From NCBI GenBank assembly GCA_026399875.1, contig JAPLQF010000043.1:1-64000 (forward strand): a DNA stretch of 64,000 nt, written 5' to 3'. Shown here piece by piece: positions 43,965-52,416 of the stretch (position 1 is the first letter of the stretch; each line of letters begins with the position of its first letter). The notes beneath the pieces were generated by a model. The model searched no databases, had not been told where the DNA came from, and saw nothing but the letters and a program-made list of their open reading frames with translations. The stretch comes from Burkholderiales bacterium. Lineage in GTDB: Bacteria > Pseudomonadota > Gammaproteobacteria > Burkholderiales > Burkholderiaceae_E. The position numbers were made by a program, and so were the translations under genes.

Positions 43965-45086
43965 ATGTCACAGACCACCGACCCTATTGATGTCCCGATC
44001 GATGAAAGCGAGGCCTGGCGGGCTGTTGCCGACTGGTATCGCGCCTATTTCACCGGCATCGTGCTGAGCACCGTGGCCCGACGCAGCAGCGCTCGAGCCG
44101 CAGAGCTGGTCTATCACCTGTTCTCGCACCAGCGCACCGAGCGCTTCCTGCCCGGCCTGCGAAAGCTCGGCATCGATCAGCTTCCCCATGCGGTCGCTGC
44201 CGCGCAGTACCACTATCTGTCAAATGACATCGGCGGCGTTCCGGTTCAGTACATGTACGAGTCTGACCGCAAGGCCTGGATCCGTTATCCGGTGCCGCGC
44301 TGGGCCTGGACCGGCACGGCGCTGTGCGGAATTCCGACCGAAGTCTCGCGCGCGATGCTTGCGGGCTGGCATGCGCAAAACGGCGTGTCGCTGGGCAATC
44401 CGCGTCTGGGCTTTGTGTGCACGAAGCAGGCAGCCGATGGACAGTCGGGGCTCGAAGGCTATTACTACGAATACGATCGCGACCTCTCGCCAGAAGAGCG
44501 ACTGCGTTTTGCCCGCAATGAAGATGCCCCCGACTTCGATCCCGCAGCGGCACCCCGACTGCCCACGACCACCTGGCCGCAAAGCCGGCTGGCCAAGGCA
44601 CATCGCAACTACGCGATGGAGTACATCCGCACAGCCCTGCCGGTGGCGGTCAACCTGTGGGGTCCGCAGGAAGCGATCGACCTGCTTGGCCTGACCGGCC
44701 GCCTGATCGGCATGCAGTTCTATCACGAGACCGCATCACGACTGGGCCTGAACGCGCCAGACCCGGCACATGCGGCGGGCCGCAACCGCGACACCTCTGG
44801 GGCAGCATTCGGCGACTTCATGTCCCGCCTGATCAATGCCCAAGGCGACAGTTGCGAGGTGCAGCGCAACGGTGATCAGATACGGGTCTTTCAGAAAGGC
44901 TGGACGCTCATGGATGATCTCGCGCAGCCGCATCCGGGCATCGCCACCGCCTTCAACGGACTGCTCGAGGGTGCGCTCTCCGCCCACAATCATCGTCTGA
45001 CCCTGCACACCAGCGTGCATCGCAATCAGGGGCGCTTCGAGTTCGAATGGCTGATTCATCCAGCCAGGTCGTCGCAGAGCACATAA
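43965..45086 (+). CDS. Hypothetical protein, 373 aa
   Basis: The ATG at 43965 is chosen because the open frame upstream is only antisense-like extension over the SDR gene. No signal peptide or membrane span. Recognisable landmarks: ESEAWRAVADWYRAYFTGIV, AELVYHLFSHQRTERFLPGL, GVPVQYMYESDRKAWIRYPV-PRWAWTGTALCGIP, GYYYEYDRDLSPEERLRFAR, and near the end SCEVQRNGDQIRVFQKGWTLM. The last segment loosely recalls L-2-amino-thiazoline-4-carboxylate-hydrolase-type proteins, but I cannot confirm it. Probably co-transcribed with the SDR. Not assigned. Confidence 0.6.
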   Translation: MSQTTDPIDVPIDESEAWRAVADWYRAYFTGIVLSTVARRSSARAAELVYHLFSHQRTERFLPGLRKLGIDQLPHAVAAAQYHYLSNDIGGVPVQYMYESDRKAWIRYPVPRWAWTGTALCGIPTEVSRAMLAGWHAQNGVSLGNPRLGFVCTKQAADGQSGLEGYYYEYDRDLSPEERLRFARNEDAPDFDPAAAPRLPTTTWPQSRLAKAHRNYAMEYIRTALPVAVNLWGPQEAIDLLGLTGRLIGMQFYHETASRLGLNAPDPAHAAGRNRDTSGAAFGDFMSRLINAQGDSCEVQRNGDQIRVFQKGWTLMDDLAQPHPGIATAFNGLLEGALSAHNHRLTLHTSVHRNQGRFEFEWLIHPARSSQST

Positions 45087-45112
45087 ACGCAAGTCGCCTC
45101 GCGCCTCACGCC

Positions 45113-45679
45113 TCACGGCATCAGGCGACAGGCACCCGATTCGTCGAAGCGAACCCGCCGGTGACCATCGCGAGACAGTTCGAGCCAGTCGAAGGCTTCA
45201 ATCCTGGCGAGCAGCACGGCCAGATGGTGCAAGGAAAGATCGCCCTGTGCTGGCAACGAGAAGACCGAACCGGGCGCGGCTGGCGCGAGATAGTCAGCGG
45301 CAGCCGCGGTCCGTGAGACCTGCTCCCAGGCGGCCTCGACCAGTTCGCCGTCGGTTTGCACCTGCACAGTCACACGGGCTCGCAATTGCCAGCTCAAACT
45401 CCGGCTCCAGAAAACAAGCACAGCATCAGGGCGCCCCAGGAGATCGGCGACCTTGGGGCTTCGGCTGTCGGTATAGATCTGCAGCGTGCCGGCGATTGGA
45501 TCGGCCTGGCGCAACACCACAGTGCGTGCCTGAGGCAGGCCTTCGGCGTCAACATCTGCCAGCACCGGCGTTCGCCACTCATGCTCGCGCTCGCCAATCG
45601 CTTGCCGCAACTGTTGCCAGATTTGCGCACGCAGGCTCTCGAACTCGCTGTCGATGGGACGATCGGATGGGACGCGCAT
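45113..45679 (-). CDS. Pyridoxamine-5'-phosphate-oxidase-like FMN-binding split-barrel protein
   Basis: 188 aa. Split beta-barrel pattern: EWRTPVLADVDAEGLPQART-VVLRQAD, IYTDSRSPKVADLLGRPDAVLVFWSRSLSWQLRARVTVQ, then LELSRDGHRRVRFD at the end. These are FMN-contact regions of PNPOx-like general-stress proteins of Burkholderiales. The R-T-V-V-L and SRSPK-like phosphate-binding segments are retained. It could be a flavin-dependent reductase or B6 salvage homologue. It is convergent with the 373-aa gene. Confidence 0.87.
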   Translation of the reverse strand: MRVPSDRPIDSEFESLRAQIWQQLRQAIGEREHEWRTPVLADVDAEGLPQARTVVLRQADPIAGTLQIYTDSRSPKVADLLGRPDAVLVFWSRSLSWQLRARVTVQVQTDGELVEAAWEQVSRTAAAADYLAPAAPGSVFSLPAQGDLSLHHLAVLLARIEAFDWLELSRDGHRRVRFDESGACRLMP

Positions 45680-45703
45680 CCATCCATGGTAGCGCCTTGA
45701 TCC

Positions 45704-46396
45704 CTACTTGGCCGCATCGGCCACCGCGGTCTGCAGCGCCATCGCATCCGGATTGGACACCGCGCGCTTGACCAGAATATCAAGTGGGGTCGCAGCCTGG
45801 CCGTAATAGCCACTGTTCAGACCCTGCCGCACATCAAGCACCGACCCATCGACCGAGACACCGGCAAATGCCCCCTTGACCTTCGAATAGACGATGAAAT
45901 CAGCGGTGACATTGGCACCGCGTCCAGCGCCCTTGGACGCAAGCGCGACCGAGGCGTCGCCGCCCAGATTCACTTTGTTGGTGTACAGCGAATCGAGTGC
46001 CTTTTGCGAGGTCACAACCATCACCATCTCTGCAGCCTGTGCACCCGCCTGAAAGCCGATGCTGGCAGATCCCATCGTGTAGAAGGCCGGCCCGGTCCAG
46101 ACACCGGTTGCCGTATCGCGGGTCAGGAGCACACCACTGCCGCCCGAGCCACCGAGCACAAATCCGGCCTTGAGCACCTGAGGAAAGATCAGCACGCCCC
46201 GGGCATTGGCGAGTGCCGGGCGCAAGCTCGCGAAATCGCTGTCGCCGGCCACCGACTGAATCGTGGTCTTCGCCTTGGCCACAAGTGTTTCAGCATCCGA
46301 CTTGTCTGAGGCATGTGCCGCAAGACCAATGCCGGACAGCATGATGGCAAGCGTTGCGGCAAGGGCGATACCAAGCCGTGAGGTGGTCGGAATCAT
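45704..46396 (-). CDS. SYLF-domain lipid-binding protein (Ysc84-like)
   Basis: 230 aa. Signal peptide MIPTTSRLGIALAATLAIML-SGIGLAAHA. The SYLF pattern follows: GVLIFPQVLKAGFVLGGSGGSGVLLTRD, FYTMGSASIGFQAGAQAAEMVMVVTSQKALDSL, and GAGRGANVTADFIVYSKVKGAFAGVSVDGSVLDVR. SYLF domains bind phosphoinositide-type lipids in eukaryotes; in bacteria the exported form is uncharacterised. An AAAGGAG site precedes the ATG. It ends 24 bp before the PNPOx-like gene start, same strand. Confidence 0.93.
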   Translation of the reverse strand: MIPTTSRLGIALAATLAIMLSGIGLAAHASDKSDAETLVAKAKTTIQSVAGDSDFASLRPALANARGVLIFPQVLKAGFVLGGSGGSGVLLTRDTATGVWTGPAFYTMGSASIGFQAGAQAAEMVMVVTSQKALDSLYTNKVNLGGDASVALASKGAGRGANVTADFIVYSKVKGAFAGVSVDGSVLDVRQGLNSGYYGQAATPLDILVKRAVSNPDAMALQTAVADAAK

Positions 46397-46487
46397 GACT
46401 GCTCCTTTGATCGTTGAAAGAAGTGCAACTCACCGAGAGAATCGGTAAGGCGCACCCTGATGACGCTACGCGTTCATGGCGGCGGCT

Positions 46488-46505
46488 CATTGCGCGTGCG
46501 CAATG
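46488..46505. repeat. Inverted repeat CATTGCGC-GT-GCGCAATG
   Basis: Perfect 8-bp arms with a 2-bp spacer in the divergent region between the SYLF gene and the small acidic gene at 46586. It could form a short hairpin or be a regulator site. No T-run follows, so it is not a terminator. Confidence 0.4.
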
Positions 46506-46585
46506 CCCATGCCGAGCAGACAGGAAGGCACCTGGTGATGATCAAACTCATATCCCGGCACGATGTTGCGCATGACACTGACTGA

Positions 46586-46939
46586 ATGAAGCACTCTGCC
46601 CGCCCACTGAGGTCGACTCCGCCTCCCGTCGATCCGCTTCAAGCAAAGACGGCAGGTCCCGGTGCGTTCGATGGACTGGATGCACCCGACGATGAAGGCG
46701 CGCTCATCGAGCACCCCGATGGCTGGTACTGGATGGCTCACGACGGCAGGCAGGAATTCGGTCCCTTCGAGTCCTGCGCCAGCGCCAGAGCAGACCGGGA
46801 CCGCAACAAGATCGAAGGACTCGGCGAAGATGAAAGCTTGCGTGACCTCGAAATCGAGGCCGGCATTACCGACCGCGTCGATATCGAGTCAGGCAAGCCC
46901 GCCGATGACGACATTCATCAGGACGATGACGCGCACTGA
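46586..46939 (+). CDS. Small acidic hypothetical protein, 117 aa
   Basis: No signal peptide. The middle reads DGWYWMAHDGRQEFGPFESCASARADRDR, followed by an acidic tail ending KPADDDIHQDDDAH. The EHPDGWYW...EFGPF-type motif occurs in short Burkholderiales proteins of unknown function. The Asp/His-rich tail could bind metal ions. Codon use matches the neighbours. Monocistronic. Confidence 0.6.
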   Translation: MKHSARPLRSTPPPVDPLQAKTAGPGAFDGLDAPDDEGALIEHPDGWYWMAHDGRQEFGPFESCASARADRDRNKIEGLGEDESLRDLEIEAGITDRVDIESGKPADDDIHQDDDAH

Positions 46940-47355
46940 TCACTCTGCATGTCGCGCTCGACAAGGGCAATCGAGCCTCAAGTTCAGAGCACCGGTCGCG
47001 ACGTTTGCGATATCCGGCCTCTCTCCAGAAAGGTGACCCATGCACACAACCGACATCCAGATCCGAAACGCACCCGCATTGTCTATCGCGGCATGCCTTG
47101 CTGCCTGTCGCGACTCAAGCGGCTCGGACACCGCCGCCGCGCCAGGGCAGCGCAGCCACTGTCACCTGGACCGGCAAGACGTTTCCCGGTAAGAAAGTCA
47201 GTTAGTCTGCGCTGGCCGGAAGATGCCTTGACGTCGAGGGCGCGCCTGCCGCAGACGGATCACAGCTTGCGAGCAAAATCAGCCGGGAGGATTGACCTCG
47301 CGACGGCTGATCATCAGGATATGTCAACTGAAGCCGAGATCGAAAGAAACCCGAT
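46940..47355. other. 416-bp region with only a doubtful short frame
   Basis: Between the acidic gene and the YcgJ-like gene. The only candidate is a 50-codon frame at 47040-47192 (listed separately). Nothing else with coding character or RNA structure was seen. Confidence 0.4.
47040..47192 (+). CDS. Possible short or frameshifted lipoprotein
   Basis: 50-codon frame with an AAAGGTG site and start MHTTDIQIRNAPALSIAACL, then AACRDSSGSDTAAAPG. SIAACLAAC looks like a lipobox. In a shifted frame the text continues SAATVTWTGKTFPGKKVS before a stop, so this may be the ruined start of a larger lipoprotein. Low certainty. Confidence 0.3.
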   Translation: MHTTDIQIRNAPALSIAACLAACRDSSGSDTAAAPGQRSHCHLDRQDVSR

Positions 47356-47694
47356 ATGAAAAAACTCATCCTGATCTCGCTGCTGACCACGGCCGTCAGC
47401 GCTCACGCCGCCGGGCTCGACTATTACAAGGAAGGTGCGATCTGCGACAAATCGTCCGGCTTTTGTGCCGACTTCATGGGGGTCTCCGTCGCGCTGACCA
47501 AAATCTATCTCGGTGACAAAGCCGAACAGAAACTGATGGCGGAGATCAACAAGGTTGGTATCAAGGATTTTGATGCAAGCACTTTCACCATGCGCGGCGG
47601 CCTGACCTGCGATACCAAGGTCAAAACCTGCTGGACCAATCGCTATGACAAGAAAGTGGATGTCAAAGCCAACAGGACGCTGTTCGGGCAATAG
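47356..47694 (+). CDS. YcgJ-family exported protein
   Basis: 112 aa. Signal peptide MKKLILISLLTTAVSAHAAG. The mature part resembles E. coli YcgJ: GAICDKSSGFCADFMGVSVALTKIYLGDKAEQKL and GGLTCDTKVKTCW, with four conserved cysteines likely paired as disulfides in the periplasm. Function is unknown in E. coli as well. The ATG (MKK) overlaps nothing. Convincing codon use and signal peptide. Confidence 0.8.
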   Translation: MKKLILISLLTTAVSAHAAGLDYYKEGAICDKSSGFCADFMGVSVALTKIYLGDKAEQKLMAEINKVGIKDFDASTFTMRGGLTCDTKVKTCWTNRYDKKVDVKANRTLFGQ

Positions 47695-47819
47695 TCTGTG
47701 CGCCGCTTCTGCAGGGCAATCTTGCCCGCGGCATCTCGATTCGAGCCGGCCTGGTCGGTAGACTCAGCACCTACGGCATCGAGTTTGGTGGCGGCGGCGA
47801 GATCCGATGGGAGCTTTGA

Positions 47820-48119
47820 TTGAAACTGACCGACGCTGTCCCACCCTACGAGTCCTCGGAGATCGGGACACCAAAGGACTACAGCAGCGATGTTTATCGG
47901 GTGTATTTCGAGATATCAGACCCGCATGGCTCAGCAGGAAAAATCATTGCCGACTTTGTCGGACCCCATAGAGCGGCATCGATGATCGTGCTTGCTCACG
48001 GGTACGAGACCGAGCTGCCGATTCAATGCGTGCCCGACCTTGTGAGGCTGCTGAGCGCTGAAAACATCGCGGTGTATCAGGTCGTCCGCTATGCGAAGAC
48101 CAATGGGGTTTGGGCTTGA
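47820..48119 (+). CDS. Hypothetical protein, 99 aa
   Basis: TTG start with a GGGAG element about 8 nt upstream. The protein reads MKLTDAVPPYESSEIGTPKD, then VYRVYFEISDPHGSAGKIIADF, and a C-terminal helix NIAVYQVVRYAKTNGVWA. No domain recognised, no signal peptide. It ends 18 bp before the ion-channel gene on the same strand and may share its transcript. Confidence 0.5.
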   Translation: MKLTDAVPPYESSEIGTPKDYSSDVYRVYFEISDPHGSAGKIIADFVGPHRAASMIVLAHGYETELPIQCVPDLVRLLSAENIAVYQVVRYAKTNGVWA

Positions 48120-48137
48120 ACCGCTGACAGCACCGGC

Positions 48138-49028
48138 ATGGACAGGAATCCCTTGACTGCAAACACCGGCGACATTGAATTCGGGCGCCCGCTTTCCGGC
48201 TGGCGACTTCGCCTTTACACCATCATCTTCGAGGCAGATACCCGTGCCGGACGCTGGTTCGACCTGCTCCTGCTCGGAGCGATCGTGTGCAGCGTCGCGG
48301 TGATCGTTCTTGAAAGCATGGCTGACATGCGAGCGCGCCACGGCGCGATACTGAAATCATTGGGCTGGGCGTTCACCCTTCTGTTCACCGCGGAATATAT
48401 CGCCCGCCTGGTCTGCGTGCGTCGACCCTTGCGTTATGCCCGCAGCGCTTTTGGCATCATCGACCTCCTGTCGATTTTGCCAACCTATCTCGCGATCCTG
48501 GTGCCGGGACTCAACGCGATGATGGATGTGCGGGTACTCCGACTGCTGCGCATCTTTCGGATCTTCAAGCTCACCCGCTATCTGGCCGAGTTTGGTGTGC
48601 TGGCGAGAGCACTCTCGGCTTCGCGGCACAAAATCATGGTGTTTCTGGCCTTCGTGATGATGGTCGTGCTGGTGATGGGAACCCTGATGTTTGTGATCGA
48701 AGGGCCTGAAAACGGCTACACCAGCATTCCGGTCAGCGTGTACTGGGCAATCACCACCATGACCACCGTGGGTTTCGGCGACATCACCCCCAAGACCGAC
48801 CTGGGTCGGTTGATTGCGTCGGTGATGATGCTGATCGGATGGGGAACGCTGGCAGTACCGACAGGCATCGTCACAGCCGAATTCACCAGCAAGCGTCGAC
48901 CACAAGAGATCACGACGCGCACCTGCCATGACTGCCTGTCAGAGGGCCACTTGCCGAGTGCTCGTTTTTGCCGGGACTGCGGATCAAAGTTGCCAGCCTG
49001 GCAGCAGGACTCTGCATACAGCCCCTGA
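48138..49028 (+). CDS. Voltage-gated potassium-type ion channel with C-terminal zinc ribbon
   Basis: 296 aa, six membrane spans. The voltage-sensor S4 has regularly spaced arginines (RVLRLLRIFRIFKLTRYL). The pore carries the K+ selectivity filter TTVGFGD (about residues 213-219). After the last helix (GTLAVPTGIVTAEF) comes a short cytoplasmic domain with CHDCLSEGHLPSARFCRDCG, a four-cysteine zinc-ribbon-like motif. Inward or outward K+ flux would set membrane potential; the ribbon may couple gating to redox or metal status, which is inference. Confidence 0.92.
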   Translation: MDRNPLTANTGDIEFGRPLSGWRLRLYTIIFEADTRAGRWFDLLLLGAIVCSVAVIVLESMADMRARHGAILKSLGWAFTLLFTAEYIARLVCVRRPLRYARSAFGIIDLLSILPTYLAILVPGLNAMMDVRVLRLLRIFRIFKLTRYLAEFGVLARALSASRHKIMVFLAFVMMVVLVMGTLMFVIEGPENGYTSIPVSVYWAITTMTTVGFGDITPKTDLGRLIASVMMLIGWGTLAVPTGIVTAEFTSKRRPQEITTRTCHDCLSEGHLPSARFCRDCGSKLPAWQQDSAYSP

Positions 49029-49057
49029 CGCCGCTCACGCTGACTGAACAAGGCTGC

Positions 49058-49756
49058 CTAACGAATGCGACTGTAGGGCATCGGCCGCAGCAGTTGGCTC
49101 TCGACCCGATCAACCAACGGGGCCCATCGTTCTCGCAGCAGTTTGCGTAAAGGCTCGTCGGTGTCCTGGGCTTCGCGCCAGCGCTGCCAGGCAGCCAGGT
49201 CGGGAAACCGGCGCAATTCAATGCTCCGATGCGATCCGGCATTCATCGAACCGGGGCCGATCACGGTATCGAAAAAACCCGCAAGCCTTGCGCCTTCGCG
49301 CTCAAGCGCGGGCATGACTTCCGCGAAATAGAGGGCATGGTGCTCACCGACGGTATCGGGGCGAAGGTGCAGGACTCGCTGCTCGAAGATGCCGCGCGGC
49401 GTCGCCTGCAGGCTGTCTGCGCCAGGCCATTGCCCGGGCAGAGCCGGTGCGCTCTCGGCGCTTCGCACGATCGCGGTATCAACCGCATCAAGCGAGGGAT
49501 AGAGCTTGCCCTGTCGCCCGCTGGTCTGCCGATCGCGTCGCACGTTGTCCTGATGACGCTCCCAGGCGGCAAGGCTTTCAAACTGACGCAACTGATAAAC
49601 GCCTGAACCGGTCTCGGGCCCGATCAGGACTTCCCAGGCCCCGATAAGAAGCGAACCATGCTCATCCAGTGCGGCGAGCATTTCCCGCTGAAAAACTTCG
49701 TTGCGCTTTTCCAGGCGACCGCTGCGCGCGACGATCAGCCGATGTTGATAGATCAT
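49058..49756 (-). CDS. NIPSNAP-family protein (two repeats)
   Basis: 232 aa. Two ferredoxin-like dimeric alpha/beta barrel repeats are visible: VYQLRQFESLAAWERHQDNV in the first and SIELRRFPDLAAWQRWREAQ in the second, each following an E/L-rich helix and a IGPxx turn (LIGPETGS, VIGPGSM). NIPSNAP domains often bind small molecules or act as stress/antibiotic-linked monooxygenase-like proteins. No catalytic residues can be assigned. Converges with the ion-channel gene. Confidence 0.85.
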   Translation of the reverse strand: MIYQHRLIVARSGRLEKRNEVFQREMLAALDEHGSLLIGAWEVLIGPETGSGVYQLRQFESLAAWERHQDNVRRDRQTSGRQGKLYPSLDAVDTAIVRSAESAPALPGQWPGADSLQATPRGIFEQRVLHLRPDTVGEHHALYFAEVMPALEREGARLAGFFDTVIGPGSMNAGSHRSIELRRFPDLAAWQRWREAQDTDEPLRKLLRERWAPLVDRVESQLLRPMPYSRIR

Positions 49757-49857
49757 GAGATTGGGCGCCAGAGACGCAGCAGAAGATGGTCGAATCGATC
49801 AGGCTTGGGCCGAAAAAGACGGACGAACACTCAACCGATCATAGGCGATGAGCGCGA

Positions 49858-50607
49858 TCAGGGCGACTGGCAGCCAAGACGGATATCAGCATAGAAGCCG
49901 ACCGCCTGCTGCCTGGTGTTGTCGGTATCGGTCATCACCGCAACATTGAGCACCGGGCCTGGCGCCACACCGTAGGCTCTGACATAGTCATCGCGCAGGT
50001 TGCGCTGAATCAACTGCCACTGGCCCAGTCCGGCCTGACCGGAAGACGCCACCACCATCTTCACCTGTGTGGTGTGCGTCGAAGCGATGACCGTGCCGAC
50101 AGGCAACTGTTCGCTCCAGACATACTCCAGCACTGCGAAAGGCGGAGCCTCGCGCGACAGGGTCCATGACAGGGCAAAGCGCCGCTGCTCGGCAGCCGGC
50201 AACGACCTGATGTCACCGTCAAAGGCCACCATGACGCGCACCGGGGAGTCCTCGCGATCCTTGTCCCGGTTGTCCGCACCAGGAATCAGACGCTCTGTTT
50301 TCCAGCGCCAGCTGAGCAAATCGGGGGCCGGCGAAAGCGGCGTTTTGAATAGCGTCGCGTAAAGCGAGGCCGAGGCATGCGCCTGGGCCTGCAGGACGGT
50401 GCTGTCTCCATCGATCTGGAGTGAATACCGCGTGTCGCGCTTGAAGCGCGAAAACGCCTTCGGAATCCAGGGCACCGCACCCAGGCCAAAACCAAGGTCG
50501 AGTGCAATGCATCCGGGCACCGCATGAGCGGCTGTTACCAGCGCCAGCCACATCAACACGGCAAGCAGACCTTGTCGCCCAATACCAATCAGCAACGTCA
50601 TCAGCAA
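49858..50607 (-). CDS. DUF3047 exported protein
   Basis: 249 aa. The signal region MLMTLLIGIGRQGLLAVLMW-LALVTAAHA predicts export. DUF3047 pattern: LLSWRWKTERLIPGADNRDKDREDSPVRVMVAFDGD, FAVLEYVWSEQLPVGTVIAS, IQRNLRDDYVRAYG, and VAVMTDTDNTRQQAVGFYADI. The fold is beta-rich and resembles carbohydrate-binding-type jelly rolls. Function unknown. Divergent from the alpha/beta hydrolase gene. Confidence 0.88.
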   Translation of the reverse strand: MLMTLLIGIGRQGLLAVLMWLALVTAAHAVPGCIALDLGFGLGAVPWIPKAFSRFKRDTRYSLQIDGDSTVLQAQAHASASLYATLFKTPLSPAPDLLSWRWKTERLIPGADNRDKDREDSPVRVMVAFDGDIRSLPAAEQRRFALSWTLSREAPPFAVLEYVWSEQLPVGTVIASTHTTQVKMVVASSGQAGLGQWQLIQRNLRDDYVRAYGVAPGPVLNVAVMTDTDNTRQQAVGFYADIRLGCQSP

Positions 50608-50743
50608 TTCCCACTTGAGCTGCGATCGCCCGCTCGCCGAATCGGCGGATCAGTCACTCGGTGCATTCTGAGCCGGCGCCAAGCGCTGCAAGGGCTCTGG
50701 CAACATACACCGAAACACGGCACAAAGAATCCGGAGACTCAGC

Positions 50744-51490
50744 ATGGCGTTTCACGAACGCGGCAATATTCGAATCCACTATGAAGAAACCGGAAACGGC
50801 TTTCCGCTTCTGATCATTCCAGGCGGTGGACTGAACTCCGACATGTCGTTTCTCAAGAGCGGCCCCTTCGACCCGATGTCCGAATTCAGCGATGAATATC
50901 GCTGCATCACCAGTGATCTGCGCCATGCCAACGGCGGCCAGTCGTCTGGCCCGCTCGAGGCCGATCGACCCTGGGATGCGTTCACCGACGACCATCTCAG
51001 CCTCATGGACCATCTGGGAATACAAAGCTTCCTGGTCATGGGTTTTTGCATTGGCGGACCGATGACCTGGAACCTGCTCAAGCGAGCCGGCGATCGAATC
51101 GCGGCAGCCGTGATCGTGCAGCCAAGCGGGTCGCGCCCCGAAATGCGCGACTTCTTCTATCAATCCAACTGCAAGGGCTGGGCGCCTGATTTTGCTGCCC
51201 GCAGACCCGACATCACAGCGCACACGATCGAGCAGTTCCTCTCGCGCATGTATCGCGCCAATGATGACTTCGTGTTTACTGTAAGCCGCGAGTTTGTTCG
51301 CGAGTGTCAGACACCGGTACTGGTACTGCCCGACGACATTCCTGCGCATCCTTACGCGGTCGCCATGGAGTCAGCGATGCTCGCCCCCCGAGCCGAAGTG
51401 AGCCTGTATCCGTGGAAAGAGCCTAAGGAGCGAATTCCACTGGCGGTGCGGCAGATCAGGTCGTTCATGCGGGCACACCGGGCAGCCTGA
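50744..51490 (+). CDS. Alpha/beta hydrolase with cysteine nucleophile
   Basis: 248 aa. Alpha/beta-hydrolase pattern: GGGLNSDMSF after LLIIPG (oxyanion region), DLRHANGGQSSGP, then the nucleophile elbow VMGFCIGGP in which Ser is replaced by Cys102, as in dienelactone hydrolase (GxCxGG). Likely acid VLPDDIPAHP and base near the end (His). Substrate could be a dienelactone, peroxy-acid or ester. First of three genes with an SDR and a GST on the same strand, spaced 108 and 35 bp. Confidence 0.85.
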   Translation: MAFHERGNIRIHYEETGNGFPLLIIPGGGLNSDMSFLKSGPFDPMSEFSDEYRCITSDLRHANGGQSSGPLEADRPWDAFTDDHLSLMDHLGIQSFLVMGFCIGGPMTWNLLKRAGDRIAAAVIVQPSGSRPEMRDFFYQSNCKGWAPDFAARRPDITAHTIEQFLSRMYRANDDFVFTVSREFVRECQTPVLVLPDDIPAHPYAVAMESAMLAPRAEVSLYPWKEPKERIPLAVRQIRSFMRAHRAA

Positions 51491-51604
51491 AGACTGGCAC
51501 TCGTCAGTTGCGGCATCGCCGCTCACACTCAGCCATCGAGCCATCGCGAGAGCGCATCGCCGGTATACGATCGCTGTGCACAACAACAATGAGGAGATAT
51601 GACG

Positions 51605-52381
51605 ATGACGACATTCCCCCTTCCTTATGCATCGCAGGATCTCGGCGGCCAGGTGGCTCTGGTGACAGGTGCCTCCGCCGGCCTGGGCAGCCGCTTTGCC
51701 CGTGTGCTGGCAGCACGCGGGGCGAAGGTCGCGATCGCAGCCAGACGTCTGGACAAGCTTGAAGCACTGGCTGACGAGATCCGTGCAGCCGGTGGTATCG
51801 CCCTGCCACTGCAGCTCGACGTCACTGATGCCGACCAGCTGGTCAACGTTGTCGCGCAGGCCCAGTCGCAACTGGGCCTTGTGCAGATCCTTGTGAACAA
51901 CGCCGGCATCCCTGATGCGCAGCGCGCCCACAAGATGTCGGTCGAGCTCATCGACCGGGTCCTCGACATCAATGTCCGTGCACCCTGGATCCTGTCGTGC
52001 GAAGTCGCTCGCAGGCTGATCGAGGCCGAAAAACCCGGGCGCATCGTCAATATGGCGTCACGCGCAGCCTATGCCTACGACGGTCGCGGTGCGGCGCTGT
52101 ACGCCACCAGCAAGATGGCCGTCGTGCGCATGACCGAAGCGCTTGCCGTCGAATGGGCGCGCTATCACATCAATGTCAATGCCATCGCGCCGGGCGCTTT
52201 TTCGTCGGAGATGATGGACGGCATGCTCGCGCGCATGGGCGACATCACGAAAAATTTCCCGCGCCCGCGGCTCGGCGATCCGGCGCAACTCGACAGCACC
52301 CTGCTCTATCTGGTCTCACCCGCATCCGAATTCGTCACCGGCACGACAGTGCGTGTCGATGATGCTCAGGGTGGGCGCTGA
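51605..52381 (+). CDS. Short-chain dehydrogenase/reductase (SDR)
   Basis: 258 aa. Two ATGs compete: 51599 and 51605. GAGGAG lies only 2 nt before the first but 8 nt before the second, so 51605 (MTTFPLPYAS) is chosen. Classical SDR with VTGASAGLGSRFARVLAARG, NNAGIPDAQRAH, NMASRAAYAYDGRGAALYATSK (Ser, Tyr, Lys triad) and APGAFSSEMMDG. ARRLD after beta-2 suggests NADP(H). Substrate unknown. Confidence 0.93.
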   Translation: MTTFPLPYASQDLGGQVALVTGASAGLGSRFARVLAARGAKVAIAARRLDKLEALADEIRAAGGIALPLQLDVTDADQLVNVVAQAQSQLGLVQILVNNAGIPDAQRAHKMSVELIDRVLDINVRAPWILSCEVARRLIEAEKPGRIVNMASRAAYAYDGRGAALYATSKMAVVRMTEALAVEWARYHINVNAIAPGAFSSEMMDGMLARMGDITKNFPRPRLGDPAQLDSTLLYLVSPASEFVTGTTVRVDDAQGGR

Positions 52382-52416
52382 GTCGCCTCAATACAAGCTA
52401 TTCGCAAGGAGTTGCC

